In this document: one piece after another, positions 4,882 through 11,689 of the stretch | How the letters are laid out: each line of letters opens with the position of its first letter | Numbering within the stretch: position 1 is the stretch's first letter | DNA from: Candidatus Methanoperedens sp. | GTDB lineage: Archaea > Halobacteriota > Methanosarcinia > Methanosarcinales > Methanoperedenaceae | Reading direction: 5' to 3' | Length of the DNA: 11,689 nucleotides | Assembly: GCA_023249275.1 (NCBI GenBank) | Contig: JAHFCV010000062.1 | Coordinates: 1 to 11,689, forward strand | The notes under the pieces: generated by a model | Database searches by the model: none | Told to the model about the DNA's origin: nothing | Seen by the model: only the letters and a program-made list of their open reading frames with translations | Translations under genes and position numbers: made by a program

Positions 4882-7800
4882 TTATATCCTCCCTATCCCC
4901 ATCTTCATCTTAACGCCCTCGACATCCCAGTCCTTCACAAGCGCCCCCTCAACCGCAATATCAGAACCAATAACCAGCGACTTCGCCCTGACTTCTCCCG
5001 CGATGAAATCCTTTAGCTCAAGAACAAGCTCAACCACATTTGCATCCGTGATTTCCACAACTGCATTTATCTCCTCCTCAACAGCAAGGTCAAGCTCCTT
5101 TCGCATATCCTGAATTCGCCGGATAACTTCTCTTGAATATCCTTCGGATTCAATCTCTCTTGTAAGTTCGGTATCAACATACACATTGCCTCCTGAAAAC
5201 TCAGCGTGCGCAATAGCAGGCGGGATTAAGTCCTTGAAACTCACCATATCTGCCGTGATTACGCCAGCCTTCAATTCAAAACTGCCTGTTTCCAGAATCG
5301 CTTTCTTAACTTCCCTGCCATCGGCTTTCTTTAGCTCGGCTATTACCTTGCCTGCATCTTTTTTGAAGGCAGGACCAAGCGCTGCATGAATCGGCAATAC
5401 TTCCACGCCCAGCTCCTCCAGTACTTCGCCGACATTGAGCAGTACAATCTCTTTTGCATTGGTCTGCTCTTTCAATACTGATTCAAGGCTTGATACAGCC
5501 CCGCAAACATCGTCTTTCTTAGGCTCAACCACAATCCTCTTCACAGGCCACCTCAGCTTGCGTTTCAGCTTCTGCCTTGCATTGGATGAAGCCTCAACTA
5601 TTTCCCTGATGATATCCATGCTATTCTCAAGCCCTGTATCCACGAGAGCTTCCTTCGGAGCTACCCAATCGCACATATGGACGCTGGCAGGCGCATCGAG
5701 AGCCACGTTTCGCACAAGGTTCCGGTACATCTCCTCTGAGATATGGGGAGCAAACGGCGCTATTAGCTTTGTCAGCGTAACAAGAACCTCATATAAGGTA
5801 TAATATGCAGCCAGCTTGTCCGGGTCGTTGGCTTCGCGCCACGTCCTCGGTCTTATGAGCTGTATATACCAGCGTGAGAGGTCTTCAAGTATGAACTCCG
5901 ATATCGGGCGCGTGGCTTTATGGAGGTTGTACTCAGACATTTCAGCATCTACCGTTTTAATCAGCGTCTGAGCTTTTGAAAGAATCCACCTGTCTTCGGC
6001 GCGCAGGGGCAGGGCTGCGAGATTACCCTCAATATCCTGCGGATTGAAATTATCCAGAATCATATAGGGCAGCGGGAAGCGATACACATTCCAGAGGATA
6101 TTAAGCATCCTGTGCATGTTCCCGACTTCATCCCAGCTAAATCTCAGGTCGTCCCAGGGCGCATTCTGTGAAAGCACATAAAAGCGCAGGGATTCAGCAC
6201 CGAATTTTGCAACGACTTCTTCAGGCGATACCACATTGCCGAGACTCTTTGACATCTTCTTGCCTTCGGTGTCCAGCGTGAATCCGTGCATCAATACGCT
6301 CTTGTACGGCGCTTTTCCGAATGAAACCATGCTTGCGCCCATCTGCGAGTAGAACCAGCCGCGGGTCTGGTCATGCCCTTCCGTGATAAAATCGGCAGGC
6401 CACCACTCTTTAAATGCGGTTTGGTCGTGCGGGAAATTCAGGGTAGCCCATGAGGCGACTGCGGAATCAAACCACACATCAAATACATCGGGAACCCTGC
6501 TCATCCTGTTGTCGCACTTGCTGCATTTGATATGGATATTATCAACATGGGGTCTGTGAAGGTCGGTAAGTGCCTTGACTCCTGAGCGTGCTTTAAGCTC
6601 ATCCATCGTCCCCATGACCTCGACCTCGCCGCAGAAGTCGCATACCCATACCGGAATCGGAATCCCCCAGTATCTCTGGCGCGAGATGCACCAGTCGCGT
6701 GACCCTTTGACCCAATCGGCAAAGCGCGCTGAGCCTGCCCATTCAGGATACCATTTAACCTTCCTGATTTCGTCAAGCATTTTTTCCTTGAGGTCTGTAA
6801 TCTTCAAAAACCACTGCTCAGTGGCTAAATATATGATGGGGGTTTTGCATCTCCAGCAGTGACCGTACCTGTGCGAAATCTTGCCGCTTGCCAGCAGCAA
6901 ACCGTTTTCCGTGAGGTCGTCAAGCACTACTTTATTGGCTTCCCGCACATGCATGCCTTTGTACTCGCCCGCTTCTTCCGTATATTTCCCGTCAGCTCCG
7001 ACAGGGCAGAATATGGGAAGAGCGTGCTTGATTCCAAGTTCAAAGTCGTCAATACCGTGACCCGGCGCAATGTGCACGCATCCTGTATTTTCAGCCGTGA
7101 CAAAATCAGCCATGTAAACATGATGCCGGAACTCGTTTTGTTTTGGCACTTTGTTGCCAAGAGGCGCTTTGTATTCAATTTTCAGCTCCTCACCGAGAAT
7201 TGTTTCAAGGACTTCGAACTCTTTGTACCTGCCCTGTTTCATTACATTTTTCATAAGTTCTGAAGCCATTATAAGAATCTCTTCTTTCCCATCCTTTACC
7301 ACCTTTACTTTTACATACTCAAAAGAGGGATGCACAGCCACTGCAATATTGGCAGGAATAGTCCATGGCGTGGTTGTCCAGATTACGATGGAGGTATTTT
7401 CCTCGTTCGCAAGAGGGAATTTGATATACACCGATGGGTCGGTCACATCCGCATATTCCACCTCGGAATCGGCTATGGCAGTCTCGCAGCGCGGGCACCA
7501 GTTCACAACGCGCAAGCCCCGCTCAAGTAGCTTTTTTTCATGCGCCTGTTTGAGCGTCCACCACGCGGCTTCGATGTATTCATCGCGCAGTGTCATATAC
7601 GGGTCTTTCCAGTTAAGCCAGACGCCCAGGTTCTGGAACTGGAGCGTCATTTCATCGCGGTGGGAAAGGGCGAATTCTTTGCATTTAGCCACGAAATTAC
7701 CCACGCCGTATTTTTCGATGTCCTTTTTTGATTTGAAGCCCAGCACTCCTTCTACTTTTACCTCGATTGGCAACCCGTGCATGTCCCAGCCAGCGCGGTC

Positions 7801-8037
7801 AAGAATATGACTGCCGTTCATTGATTTATAGCGCAGTATGGAATCCTTCATTATCTTGTTCCAGGCAGTCCCGAGGTGTATTCTGCCTGTGGTATAGGGT
7901 GGTCCGTCCACGAAAAAGAACTTCTTGCCGGTTTTCCGCAGTTCCCTTACCTTTGAATAAGCGTCTATTTCATCCCAGAATTTGCGTATATCCTGTTCTA
8001 TGGTTTTTGCATCGAATTGCGCTGCCTCTTTTAACAT
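4882..8037 (-). CDS. ileS: Isoleucyl-tRNA synthetase
   Basis: The enzyme charges tRNA-Ile with isoleucine in the cytoplasm. The 1051-residue length is typical for the archaeal/eukaryal-type enzyme. Class I signatures are present: HLGT, the HIGH-motif variant, at residues 54-57 (within PPYTTGRIHLGTAWNK), and KMSKS at 594-598. The editing (CP1) domain shows TTTPWTIPAN at about 221-230 and GHGIDDF at about 326. Paired cysteines CPRC (181), CWRC (394), CDFC (466) and CSKC (505) look like zinc sites. The anticodon-binding region follows (WILSKAQTLIKTVDAEMSEYNLHKA), then a long C-terminal region with alternating strand/helix character. The start is ATG 8037, with GGAG nine bases upstream. The 168-base gap upstream (8038-8205) holds no gene I can support; no T-box is expected or seen. 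The 3' end overlaps the ribosome site of the next frame. Confidence 0.98.
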   Translation of the reverse strand: MLKEAAQFDAKTIEQDIRKFWDEIDAYSKVRELRKTGKKFFFVDGPPYTTGRIHLGTAWNKIMKDSILRYKSMNGSHILDRAGWDMHGLPIEVKVEGVLGFKSKKDIEKYGVGNFVAKCKEFALSHRDEMTLQFQNLGVWLNWKDPYMTLRDEYIEAAWWTLKQAHEKKLLERGLRVVNWCPRCETAIADSEVEYADVTDPSVYIKFPLANEENTSIVIWTTTPWTIPANIAVAVHPSFEYVKVKVVKDGKEEILIMASELMKNVMKQGRYKEFEVLETILGEELKIEYKAPLGNKVPKQNEFRHHVYMADFVTAENTGCVHIAPGHGIDDFELGIKHALPIFCPVGADGKYTEEAGEYKGMHVREANKVVLDDLTENGLLLASGKISHRYGHCWRCKTPIIYLATEQWFLKITDLKEKMLDEIRKVKWYPEWAGSARFADWVKGSRDWCISRQRYWGIPIPVWVCDFCGEVEVMGTMDELKARSGVKALTDLHRPHVDNIHIKCSKCDNRMSRVPDVFDVWFDSAVASWATLNFPHDQTAFKEWWPADFITEGHDQTRGWFYSQMGASMVSFGKAPYKSVLMHGFTLDTEGKKMSKSLGNVVSPEEVVAKFGAESLRFYVLSQNAPWDDLRFSWDEVGNMHRMLNILWNVYRFPLPYMILDNFNPQDIEGNLAALPLRAEDRWILSKAQTLIKTVDAEMSEYNLHKATRPISEFILEDLSRWYIQLIRPRTWREANDPDKLAAYYTLYEVLVTLTKLIAPFAPHISEEMYRNLVRNVALDAPASVHMCDWVAPKEALVDTGLENSMDIIREIVEASSNARQKLKRKLRWPVKRIVVEPKKDDVCGAVSSLESVLKEQTNAKEIVLLNVGEVLEELGVEVLPIHAALGPAFKKDAGKVIAELKKADGREVKKAILETGSFELKAGVITADMVSFKDLIPPAIAHAEFSGGNVYVDTELTREIESEGYSREVIRRIQDMRKELDLAVEEEINAVVEITDANVVELVLELKDFIAGEVRAKSLVIGSDIAVEGALVKDWDVEGVKMKMGIGRI

Positions 8038-8205
8038 GAAAATAATCTCCAGAGTTTGAAATCCTATGATTGCTATATGGGTTTATCAAGGAATGAAGTT
8101 TAGTAATGTGATAATGCAATTAAAACTTTATGGTGTTGATATCGGTAAAGCTACCACGGTATAATCTACATAACAACGGCTCTAAGATAGAAAAGCCTGA
8201 AATAT

Positions 8206-8418
8206 TTAAGCCGCTCTTACAGGTATGCCGACAGTGACATCTCTAATGCTTTTTGCAGGCATCCTTTTTGATGCATCCAGAAGTTCTATGGAAATGACCT
8301 TGCCATCTTTTGTATAGTCTATGATAATGCCTTCAGCTATTTCTTTGCTGATATGGTATTTTCCTTTCTGAAATTCGATGTTCATGGCATCGGCATCAGG
8401 GTCGTATGTTATTTTCAT
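8206..8418 (-). CDS. DUF2283 family protein (possible antitoxin)
   Basis: The 70-residue product begins MKITYDPDADAMNIEF and continues with EGIIIDYTKDGKVISIELLDASKR. This is the standard DUF2283 pattern: YDpeaDaLyi, then a GiivDyd-dGkvvgIEiLdAS strand-turn-strand. The domain fills the protein. Its ATG overlaps the stop of the upstream DUF4258 gene by four bases (ATGA), so the two are translationally coupled. Small DUF4258/DUF2283 pairs recur in bacteria and archaea and have been treated as candidate toxin-antitoxin modules. By position and size this would be the antitoxin, which is an inference. It has no obvious DNA-binding motif. Confidence 0.85.
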   Translation of the reverse strand: MKITYDPDADAMNIEFQKGKYHISKEIAEGIIIDYTKDGKVISIELLDASKRMPAKSIRDVTVGIPVRAA

Positions 8419-8657
8419 AATATCACTTCGTATCTTTTCGGTTCTGTGAAATATGCGGTTATTACTGTGTATTTCTCGCTCCTCTGCGTATATACTATTC
8501 TTAGGAGTTTGTCTCTTATAAGTTTATGCGCAATCTGCTTTCCAAAAGCGGCTTCCAAAACTGTATCAGGATTTTTGAGTGAACGTTCTATTGTTGCTTT
8601 TGAAATCTTTCTTTCCGCTATTTTTTCTTCAGCATGACGCGTATAAACGACATCCAT
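8415..8657 (-). CDS. DUF4258 family protein (possible toxin)
   Basis: The 80-residue product begins MDVVYTRHAEEKIAERKIS, followed by the KNPDTVLEA segment and a C-terminal strand region RIVYTQRSEKYTVITAYF. This is the DUF4258 layout: an N-terminal 'y-t-H-A-x-e-R-i-x-e-R-g-I' helix, then a small beta sheet similar in size to RelE/BrnT-type toxins. No catalytic residues are assigned with confidence; His8 and the Arg/Lys residues are candidates. No Shine-Dalgarno precedes ATG 8657, but a TATA-like box 26 bases upstream suggests a leaderless transcript. It is the first gene of the two-gene unit with the DUF2283 gene. Confidence 0.82.
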   Translation of the reverse strand: MDVVYTRHAEEKIAERKISKATIERSLKNPDTVLEAAFGKQIAHKLIRDKLLRIVYTQRSEKYTVITAYFTEPKRYEVIL

Positions 8658-8677
8658 GAGAGGTAGTAGCTTCGGGC

Positions 8678-8687
8678 AAATATAAAG
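8678..8687 (-). promoter_or_regulatory. TATA box for the DUF4258/DUF2283 unit
   Basis: On the minus strand this reads CTTTATATTT, close to the archaeal TATA consensus. Its centre lies about 26 bases before ATG 8657, the usual distance from TATA box to transcription start, and no ribosome site is present. The simplest reading is a leaderless mRNA starting at the initiation codon. Confidence 0.6.
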
Positions 8688-8717
8688 ATGCCTCTTTTTT
8701 GCAGATATGCGATAATC

Positions 8718-8726
8718 TTAATATTC
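8718..8726 (+). promoter_or_regulatory. Possible TATA box for the molybdopterin oxidoreductase gene
   Basis: CTTAATATT-like sequence is centred about 27 bases before ATG 8749. No Shine-Dalgarno precedes that ATG, so this gene too may be transcribed leaderless. The match is weaker than for the divergent unit. Confidence 0.4.
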
Positions 8727-8748
8727 TCCATGTTAAATGGATTAATTC

Positions 8749-9306
8749 ATGCAACGCCTCCCTCCGAACCAGCGCCTGAAAACGGATTTCCCAGTCCTCC
8801 ACTTCGGGAAAGTACCGGAATTCGATAAAAAAACATGGGATTTCCGTGTTGAAGGTCTTGTTGAAAAAACAATCAGGCTGACATACGATGAATTCCTGGC
8901 GCTTGAAAAGACGGTTGATGTCAGCGATTTTCATTGCGTAACCGGATGGAGCAGGTTCGATAATAAATGGGAAGGAGTGCGCTTTCGCGATATTGCAAAG
9001 CTCGTAAAACCCAAAAGTAATGCCAGATTTGCGACCATCGAAGCTGAAGGGGGATATTCAACCAGTTTACCGCTTGCGGAGCTAATGGGACCTGATGTTC
9101 TTTTTGCCTATAATTTCGATGACAAGCCGCTTGAACCCATGCATGGCGGACCTCTTCGCCTCGTTGTCCCGAAAAAATACGCATACAAGTGCGCCAAATG
9201 GGTGAGAAAAGTGGTGTTCACTGAGGAGCAGGAATTCGGCTTCTGGGAGCAGCGCGGGTACAGTGACAGCGCAGACCCGTGGAAAGAGGAGAGGTATTCG
9301 TATTAA
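8749..9306 (+). CDS. Molybdopterin-dependent oxidoreductase, sulfite oxidase-like (YuiH-type)
   Basis: The 185-residue protein is essentially the molybdopterin-binding domain of the sulfite oxidase fold alone. The segment FHCVTGWSRFDNKWEGV holds Cys63, the expected molybdenum ligand. GGYSTSLPLAELM at about 101-113 and MHGGPLRLVVPKKYAYKCAKWV at about 131-152 are the cofactor-contacting and core segments of the family. There is no signal peptide, haem domain or dimerisation domain, so a cytoplasmic location is expected, unlike secreted MsrP/YedY. The physiological substrate is not known; S- or N-oxide reduction or sulfite oxidation are possible. It is divergent from the DUF4258/DUF2283 unit across 91 bases. 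No molybdenum cofactor synthesis genes are in the window. Confidence 0.88.
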   Translation: MQRLPPNQRLKTDFPVLHFGKVPEFDKKTWDFRVEGLVEKTIRLTYDEFLALEKTVDVSDFHCVTGWSRFDNKWEGVRFRDIAKLVKPKSNARFATIEAEGGYSTSLPLAELMGPDVLFAYNFDDKPLEPMHGGPLRLVVPKKYAYKCAKWVRKVVFTEEQEFGFWEQRGYSDSADPWKEERYSY

Positions 9307-9387
9307 ACCGACTGGCAGGTTTTGTGTTAAGTTCCACCGAAATGGATTTAAGCTAAAAACATAATATACTTCCTGTATAAATTCAAG

Positions 9388-9392
9388 GGAGG
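9388..9392 (+). promoter_or_regulatory. Shine-Dalgarno fixing the start of the surface protein
   Basis: GGAGG lies within AAGGGAGGG, four bases before ATG 9397. It selects this ATG over the in-frame ATG four codons later (9409). Confidence 0.6.
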
Positions 9393-9396
9393 GTTT

Positions 9397-10551
9397 ATGA
9401 ATAAATTAATGAAAATAACGACAGTCCTGCTTATTGTTGCACTGCTGGCTCTGCCTGTTTTTGCAGAGAAAGACGGCGGCATGATGCGCGGAAAAGCAGG
9501 GGACATGATGAAAAAAGGACAGGAGATGCGAAGCGCAGGCGGCATGATGGGAATGGGATTCATGCACAGCGCTGGCAGCAACTTCGGTAGCTATGTTACT
9601 TTTACTGTGGATAATACTACAGGAGAGGTCACTAATTACAGCATTTCGGGAATTGCGGTTTTTGACTCTATAAAAGTTGCCAACTTCAATTTCAAAGACT
9701 CAAAACCTCAGGGTTCATTAACTAAAATTACTAACAAAGATGGCTCTGTGGTGCTGCAATTGCACGATAATCCGGCGGCTGTTATTAACATCAAAACAAA
9801 AACAGCTACAACCATCACATTCAACCTTGCGGCAGGGGTGAAAGCTTCAAAAGAAGATAAGATAGTAAAAATAGAAGCTGATAACCTGACTGCATATATT
9901 ACAGGGACTAATGCCACATCCTTAAACATTGCAGGGGATGAGATTAAAATTGAATCAAGCGTGGGAAACGCTATTTTCAGGGCTGTTCCTGTAAATATGC
10001 CCGTGAGCGAGGGGCATGGCAGGTTCATGAAAGAAATTATGAAAAACAGGGCAGGGGCTGAGATTGCTGTCGGGGAATACGGTAAATATTCGATTGCCAA
10101 CTATTCAGAGGATACGAACGTCATGATAAAGTCTATGGATAGAAACCGCATGAGAATGACCATTAATTCCACAGACCCGTCCGGGAAATTCTTTATGATG
10201 AATCTTGATAACAGTTCTCTTAGTTGGACTGAGAGACAGAAGATTCGCCTCTACATGGACAACAAACCCATGAGGCAGGTCATGACCGAAGACGAATTGT
10301 ATAATGCAACGGAATCATCATTCTGGATTACCATGCCAGGCGGAAAAAGAATGCAAGCGATGATGTATATTGCAAACTTCTCTGAACATACTGTGGACGT
10401 GGCAGTTGAAGATGCAGGAACGCCGACGCCTGCGGAAACACCCACAATGACTCTGGAAAAAACACCTGCTGCGACACCCAAAACACCAGGATTTGAACTG
10501 ATGCTTGGAGTAGTGGGCGCAGGGTTTGCCTATTTGAGACGGAAATATTGA
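9397..10551 (+). CDS. Secreted PGF-CTERM surface protein, Met-rich N-terminus
   Basis: The 384-residue protein is predicted to be exported and fixed at the cell surface. Residues 1-23 form a signal peptide (KITTVLLIVALLALPVFA, cut before EKDGG). Residues 29-57 are rich in methionine (nine Met) plus one His, possibly metal-binding, which is an inference. The middle (about 60-335) is predicted beta-rich with at least nine N-glycosylation sequons (for example NTT, NYS, NLT, NAT, NFS). A Thr/Pro-rich stalk at about 339-362 leads to the C-terminal tripartite signal: PGF at 364-366, a hydrophobic segment, then RRKY. This is the PGF-CTERM signal processed by archaeosortase A in related archaea, which replaces the segment with a lipid anchor. 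The function of the central domain is unknown to me. The gene stands alone, with its own ribosome site and terminator. Confidence 0.85.
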   Translation: MNKLMKITTVLLIVALLALPVFAEKDGGMMRGKAGDMMKKGQEMRSAGGMMGMGFMHSAGSNFGSYVTFTVDNTTGEVTNYSISGIAVFDSIKVANFNFKDSKPQGSLTKITNKDGSVVLQLHDNPAAVINIKTKTATTITFNLAAGVKASKEDKIVKIEADNLTAYITGTNATSLNIAGDEIKIESSVGNAIFRAVPVNMPVSEGHGRFMKEIMKNRAGAEIAVGEYGKYSIANYSEDTNVMIKSMDRNRMRMTINSTDPSGKFFMMNLDNSSLSWTERQKIRLYMDNKPMRQVMTEDELYNATESSFWITMPGGKRMQAMMYIANFSEHTVDVAVEDAGTPTPAETPTMTLEKTPAATPKTPGFELMLGVVGAGFAYLRRKY

Positions 10552-10556
10552 AGGTT

Positions 10557-10583
10557 GGGTGCGCTGCACCCTGTCTATTTTTT
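10557..10583 (+). terminator. Hairpin/T-tract terminator of the surface protein gene
   Basis: A perfect six-base-pair stem, GGGTGC (10557-10562) / GCACCC (10566-10571), with loop GCT begins five bases after the stop codon. It is followed by TGTCTATTTTTTA. Stem, position and T-run all fit a transcript end. Confidence 0.75.
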
Positions 10584-10635
10584 ATGCCTATTCTTTGACT
10601 CTTTGGTTTTTGACGCTAACATTTATTAGTCCTTA

Positions 10636-10650
10636 AAGGAATTAATCCTT
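10636..10650 (+). promoter_or_regulatory. Palindromic leader covering the ribosome site of the acylphosphatase gene
   Basis: AAGGA (10636-10640) pairs with TCCTT (10646-10650) across ATTAA. A further TCCTT at 10630-10634 can pair with the same AAGGA. AAGGA is the only Shine-Dalgarno-like site before ATG 10653, so either pairing could hide it. The palindrome could equally be a repressor site. If the TATA-like ATTTATTA at 10621-10628 is used, the transcript would start near the ATG and the hairpin would not be in RNA. Confidence 0.3.
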
Positions 10651-10652
10651 CA

Positions 10653-11333
10653 ATGAAGCGTTTAACTCTCGTAGTTTCAGGTAATGTGCAACGCGCAGGA
10701 TACAGGGAAAGAGTGGTCGAGCTTGGCAGAGATCTCGGTTTGAAGGGTTATGCTGAGAATTTACTGGATGGAAGGGTAAAAATTGTTGCGGAAGGGGATG
10801 AGGAAAAACTTAAACTTTTAGAAGAAGGGGCTAAAATTAAAAATACGCTTATTAACGTGGAAAAGATGGAGAGCAGTTTCGGCAAAGCTACGGGCGAATT
10901 CTCTGGCTTTTTTAAATTAGTACGAGAAGGCGAAACTGATGAGCGTTTAGATACCGCAGCAGGGCTGCTTAAAGAGCTTATAGAGGTTACCCGTAACGGT
11001 TTCAGTGATACTGTAGGTGCGATAAAATCAGTTAAAGCTGACACATCGGCGATACTGGGAAAACAGGATTCGATGCTGGAGAAACAGGATTCAATGCTGG
11101 AAAAACAGGATTCGATGCTGGAGAAACAGGATTCAATGCTGGAGAAACAGGATTCAATGCTGGGAAAACAGGATTCTTTGATAAAAATAACTGAAAAAGG
11201 ATTTAATGATATGAACTCGGGTTTCAGGGATATGCGGGACGATTTTAGGGAAATTTTCATGCATGAAGTGAGTGAAATCCGGAGTGAAATAGCCGAGATA
11301 AAGGCTACGCTTGCTCATATGCAGGAAGCATGA
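10653..11333 (+). CDS. Acylphosphatase-domain protein with heptad-repeat coiled-coil tail
   Basis: Residues 1-90 form an acylphosphatase fold. The catalytic Arg18 is in VSGNVQRAGYR and the catalytic Asn36 is in KGYAENLLDGRVKI. The phosphate loop is altered: classical enzymes read GxVQGVxFR, here GNVQRAGYR, so activity on acyl phosphates is uncertain. Residues 91-136 link to a tail that is not part of classical (about 90-residue) acylphosphatases. Residues 137-178 are six copies of a seven-residue unit, mostly KQDSMLE, ending KQDSLIK. The rest (ITEKGFNDMNSGFRDMRDDF, then EVSEIRSEIAEIKATL) is heptad-like and predicted coiled coil. I recall similar long acylphosphatase-like proteins in other methanogen-related archaea. 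There is no signal or membrane segment; it is probably a cytoplasmic oligomer. Role unknown. Confidence 0.8.
   Translation: MKRLTLVVSGNVQRAGYRERVVELGRDLGLKGYAENLLDGRVKIVAEGDEEKLKLLEEGAKIKNTLINVEKMESSFGKATGEFSGFFKLVREGETDERLDTAAGLLKELIEVTRNGFSDTVGAIKSVKADTSAILGKQDSMLEKQDSMLEKQDSMLEKQDSMLEKQDSMLGKQDSLIKITEKGFNDMNSGFRDMRDDFREIFMHEVSEIRSEIAEIKATLAHMQEA
11061..11186 (+). repeat. Six tandem 21-bp units inside the acylphosphatase-like gene
   Basis: Each unit encodes one KQDSMLE-type heptad. Units 1-5 differ mainly at third codon positions (TCG/TCA, GAG/GAA) and one GGA for GAG; unit 6 is diverged (TTG ATA AAA). The near-identity of the DNA suggests recent expansion by slippage or unequal recombination, so copy number probably varies between strains. 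Confidence 0.92.
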
Positions 11334-11360
11334 AGTCAGTACACTTCACGTGCGTTCCCA

Positions 11361-11372
11361 AATAAATAAAAA
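11361..11372 (-). terminator. T-rich tract between convergent genes
   Basis: On the minus strand this reads TTTTTATTTATTT, shortly after the end of the broken minus-strand gene. It is flanked by GTTCCC (11354-11359) and GGGAAC (11374-11379), which can pair. Archaeal transcription often stops at such T-rich tracts. The + strand gene has no comparable T-run here. Confidence 0.35.
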
Positions 11373-11386
11373 GGGGAACTCAGGTA

Positions 11387-11667
11387 TTAATACTCTTCAA
11401 GTATGTTTTTCGCTACAAGATAAATCAGATTCTCTTCCCATTCTCTCTTTTCAAACATATTGCGGACTGCGCTCAGGAAATCCTTTTTCGTTATGACCTT
11501 TTTCTCAAGCAAAATCCCGAACAATATAACACTGAAACTTATTTTATCGTTAGTTCTGTTTTTCTTTACAGAGATTGTCGGAAAAGTACATAACTTTTAC
11601 TAATTTCACTTAATGTTTTATCGATAATTATTTCTGCATCCGAAATAAACGTTATGCATCGAAGTAT
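11387..11667 (-). pseudogene. Remnant of a gene split by frameshift(s), family not recognised
   Basis: The downstream part is open from 11596 to the TAA at 11389-11387. It reads like real protein: DKISFSVILFGILLEKKV, then TKKDFLSAVRNMFEKREWEE and LVAKNILEEY. It has no ATG before the internal Met of RNMF. Upstream, a frame one base out of step is open from 11667 to 11566 and also looks coding (DAEIIIDKTLSEISKSYVLF). The two overlap by 31 bases, so a single indel around 11566-11596 would join them. A third frame near 11659 gives MHNVYFG. The end resembles the C-terminal helices of 2-oxoacid oxidoreductase gamma-type subunits only loosely, and I would not name it. A sequencing or assembly error is an alternative to true decay. 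The gene may begin beyond the window. Confidence 0.45.
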
Positions 11668-11689
11668 TTATATTTTGATAACGCTTCTA

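Noticed and set aside
5435..5803. 122-codon + strand open frame inside ileS
   Set aside because: Antisense shadow of the synthetase C-terminal region, with no ribosome site or family features.
7151..7810. 219-codon + strand open frame
   Set aside because: It lies wholly antisense to the strongly supported ileS; serine/arginine-rich shadow composition with no recognisable motif.
8066..8164. 32-codon + strand frame in the gap upstream of ileS
   Set aside because: It has an ATG and a stop but no ribosome site, no hydrophobic or charged pattern and no fitting promoter; likely chance.
8629..8934. 101-codon minus strand frame overlapping the oxidoreductase
   Set aside because: Most of it is antisense to a gene with clear family motifs; it also overlaps the DUF4258 promoter.
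10748..11260. 170-codon minus strand frame rich in SIESCFSS repeats
   Set aside because: It is the antisense image of the 21-bp repeat in the acylphosphatase-like gene, which has the recognisable domain and start.

Overview
The window looks archaeal, most likely a methanogen or anaerobic methane oxidiser of the Methanosarcinales type (a Methanoperedens-like lineage is my guess, not proven). The evidence is an archaeal/eukaryal-type isoleucyl-tRNA synthetase, a surface protein ending in a PGF-CTERM archaeosortase signal, a radical SAM protein of the MJ_1487 type, a membrane-anchored archaeal-style Lon-like (S16) protease, TATA-like boxes about 26-28 bp before start codons, and an extended archaeal acylphosphatase-like protein.

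Layout. 1-77 is the last 24 codons of a + strand gene, ending in what looks like a winged-helix tail, followed by a GC hairpin. 84-209 (-) encodes a 41-residue single-pass membrane peptide. 385-1452 (-) is the radical SAM protein, divergent from the Lon-like protease at 1536-2375 (+). Two related 90-96 bp intergenic repeats, in the same orientation, lie on either side of this divergent pair. The convergent gap 2376-2647 is almost entirely short triplicated tandem repeats plus one copy of that element. 2648-8037 (-) holds three genes read in the same direction: ileS, then an AT-rich gene with EreA/ChaN/TraB-like motifs, then a class II Fic AMP-transferase with a C-terminal helix-turn-helix. 8206-8657 (-) is a two-gene DUF4258/DUF2283 unit with overlapping start and stop, resembling a toxin-antitoxin pair. 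It is divergent from a small molybdopterin oxidoreductase of the sulfite-oxidase fold (8749-9306, +). 9397-10551 (+) is a secreted, methionine-rich, sequon-rich surface protein, followed by a clear hairpin/T-tract terminator. 10653-11333 (+) is an acylphosphatase-domain protein with a six-fold seven-residue repeat. 11387-11667 (-) holds remnants of a gene apparently split by frameshifts.

Apart from ileS, no pathway ties these genes together. The window is a housekeeping gene surrounded by accessory genes: Fic, a TA-like pair, the protease and the surface protein. The least explained signals are the repeats around the radical SAM/Lon pair, whose length difference preserves the reading frame; a probable frameshift at the start of the EreA/ChaN-like gene; and the heptad-repeat acylphosphatase with an altered active-site loop. 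I see no CRISPR array, tRNA, rRNA or insertion sequence.
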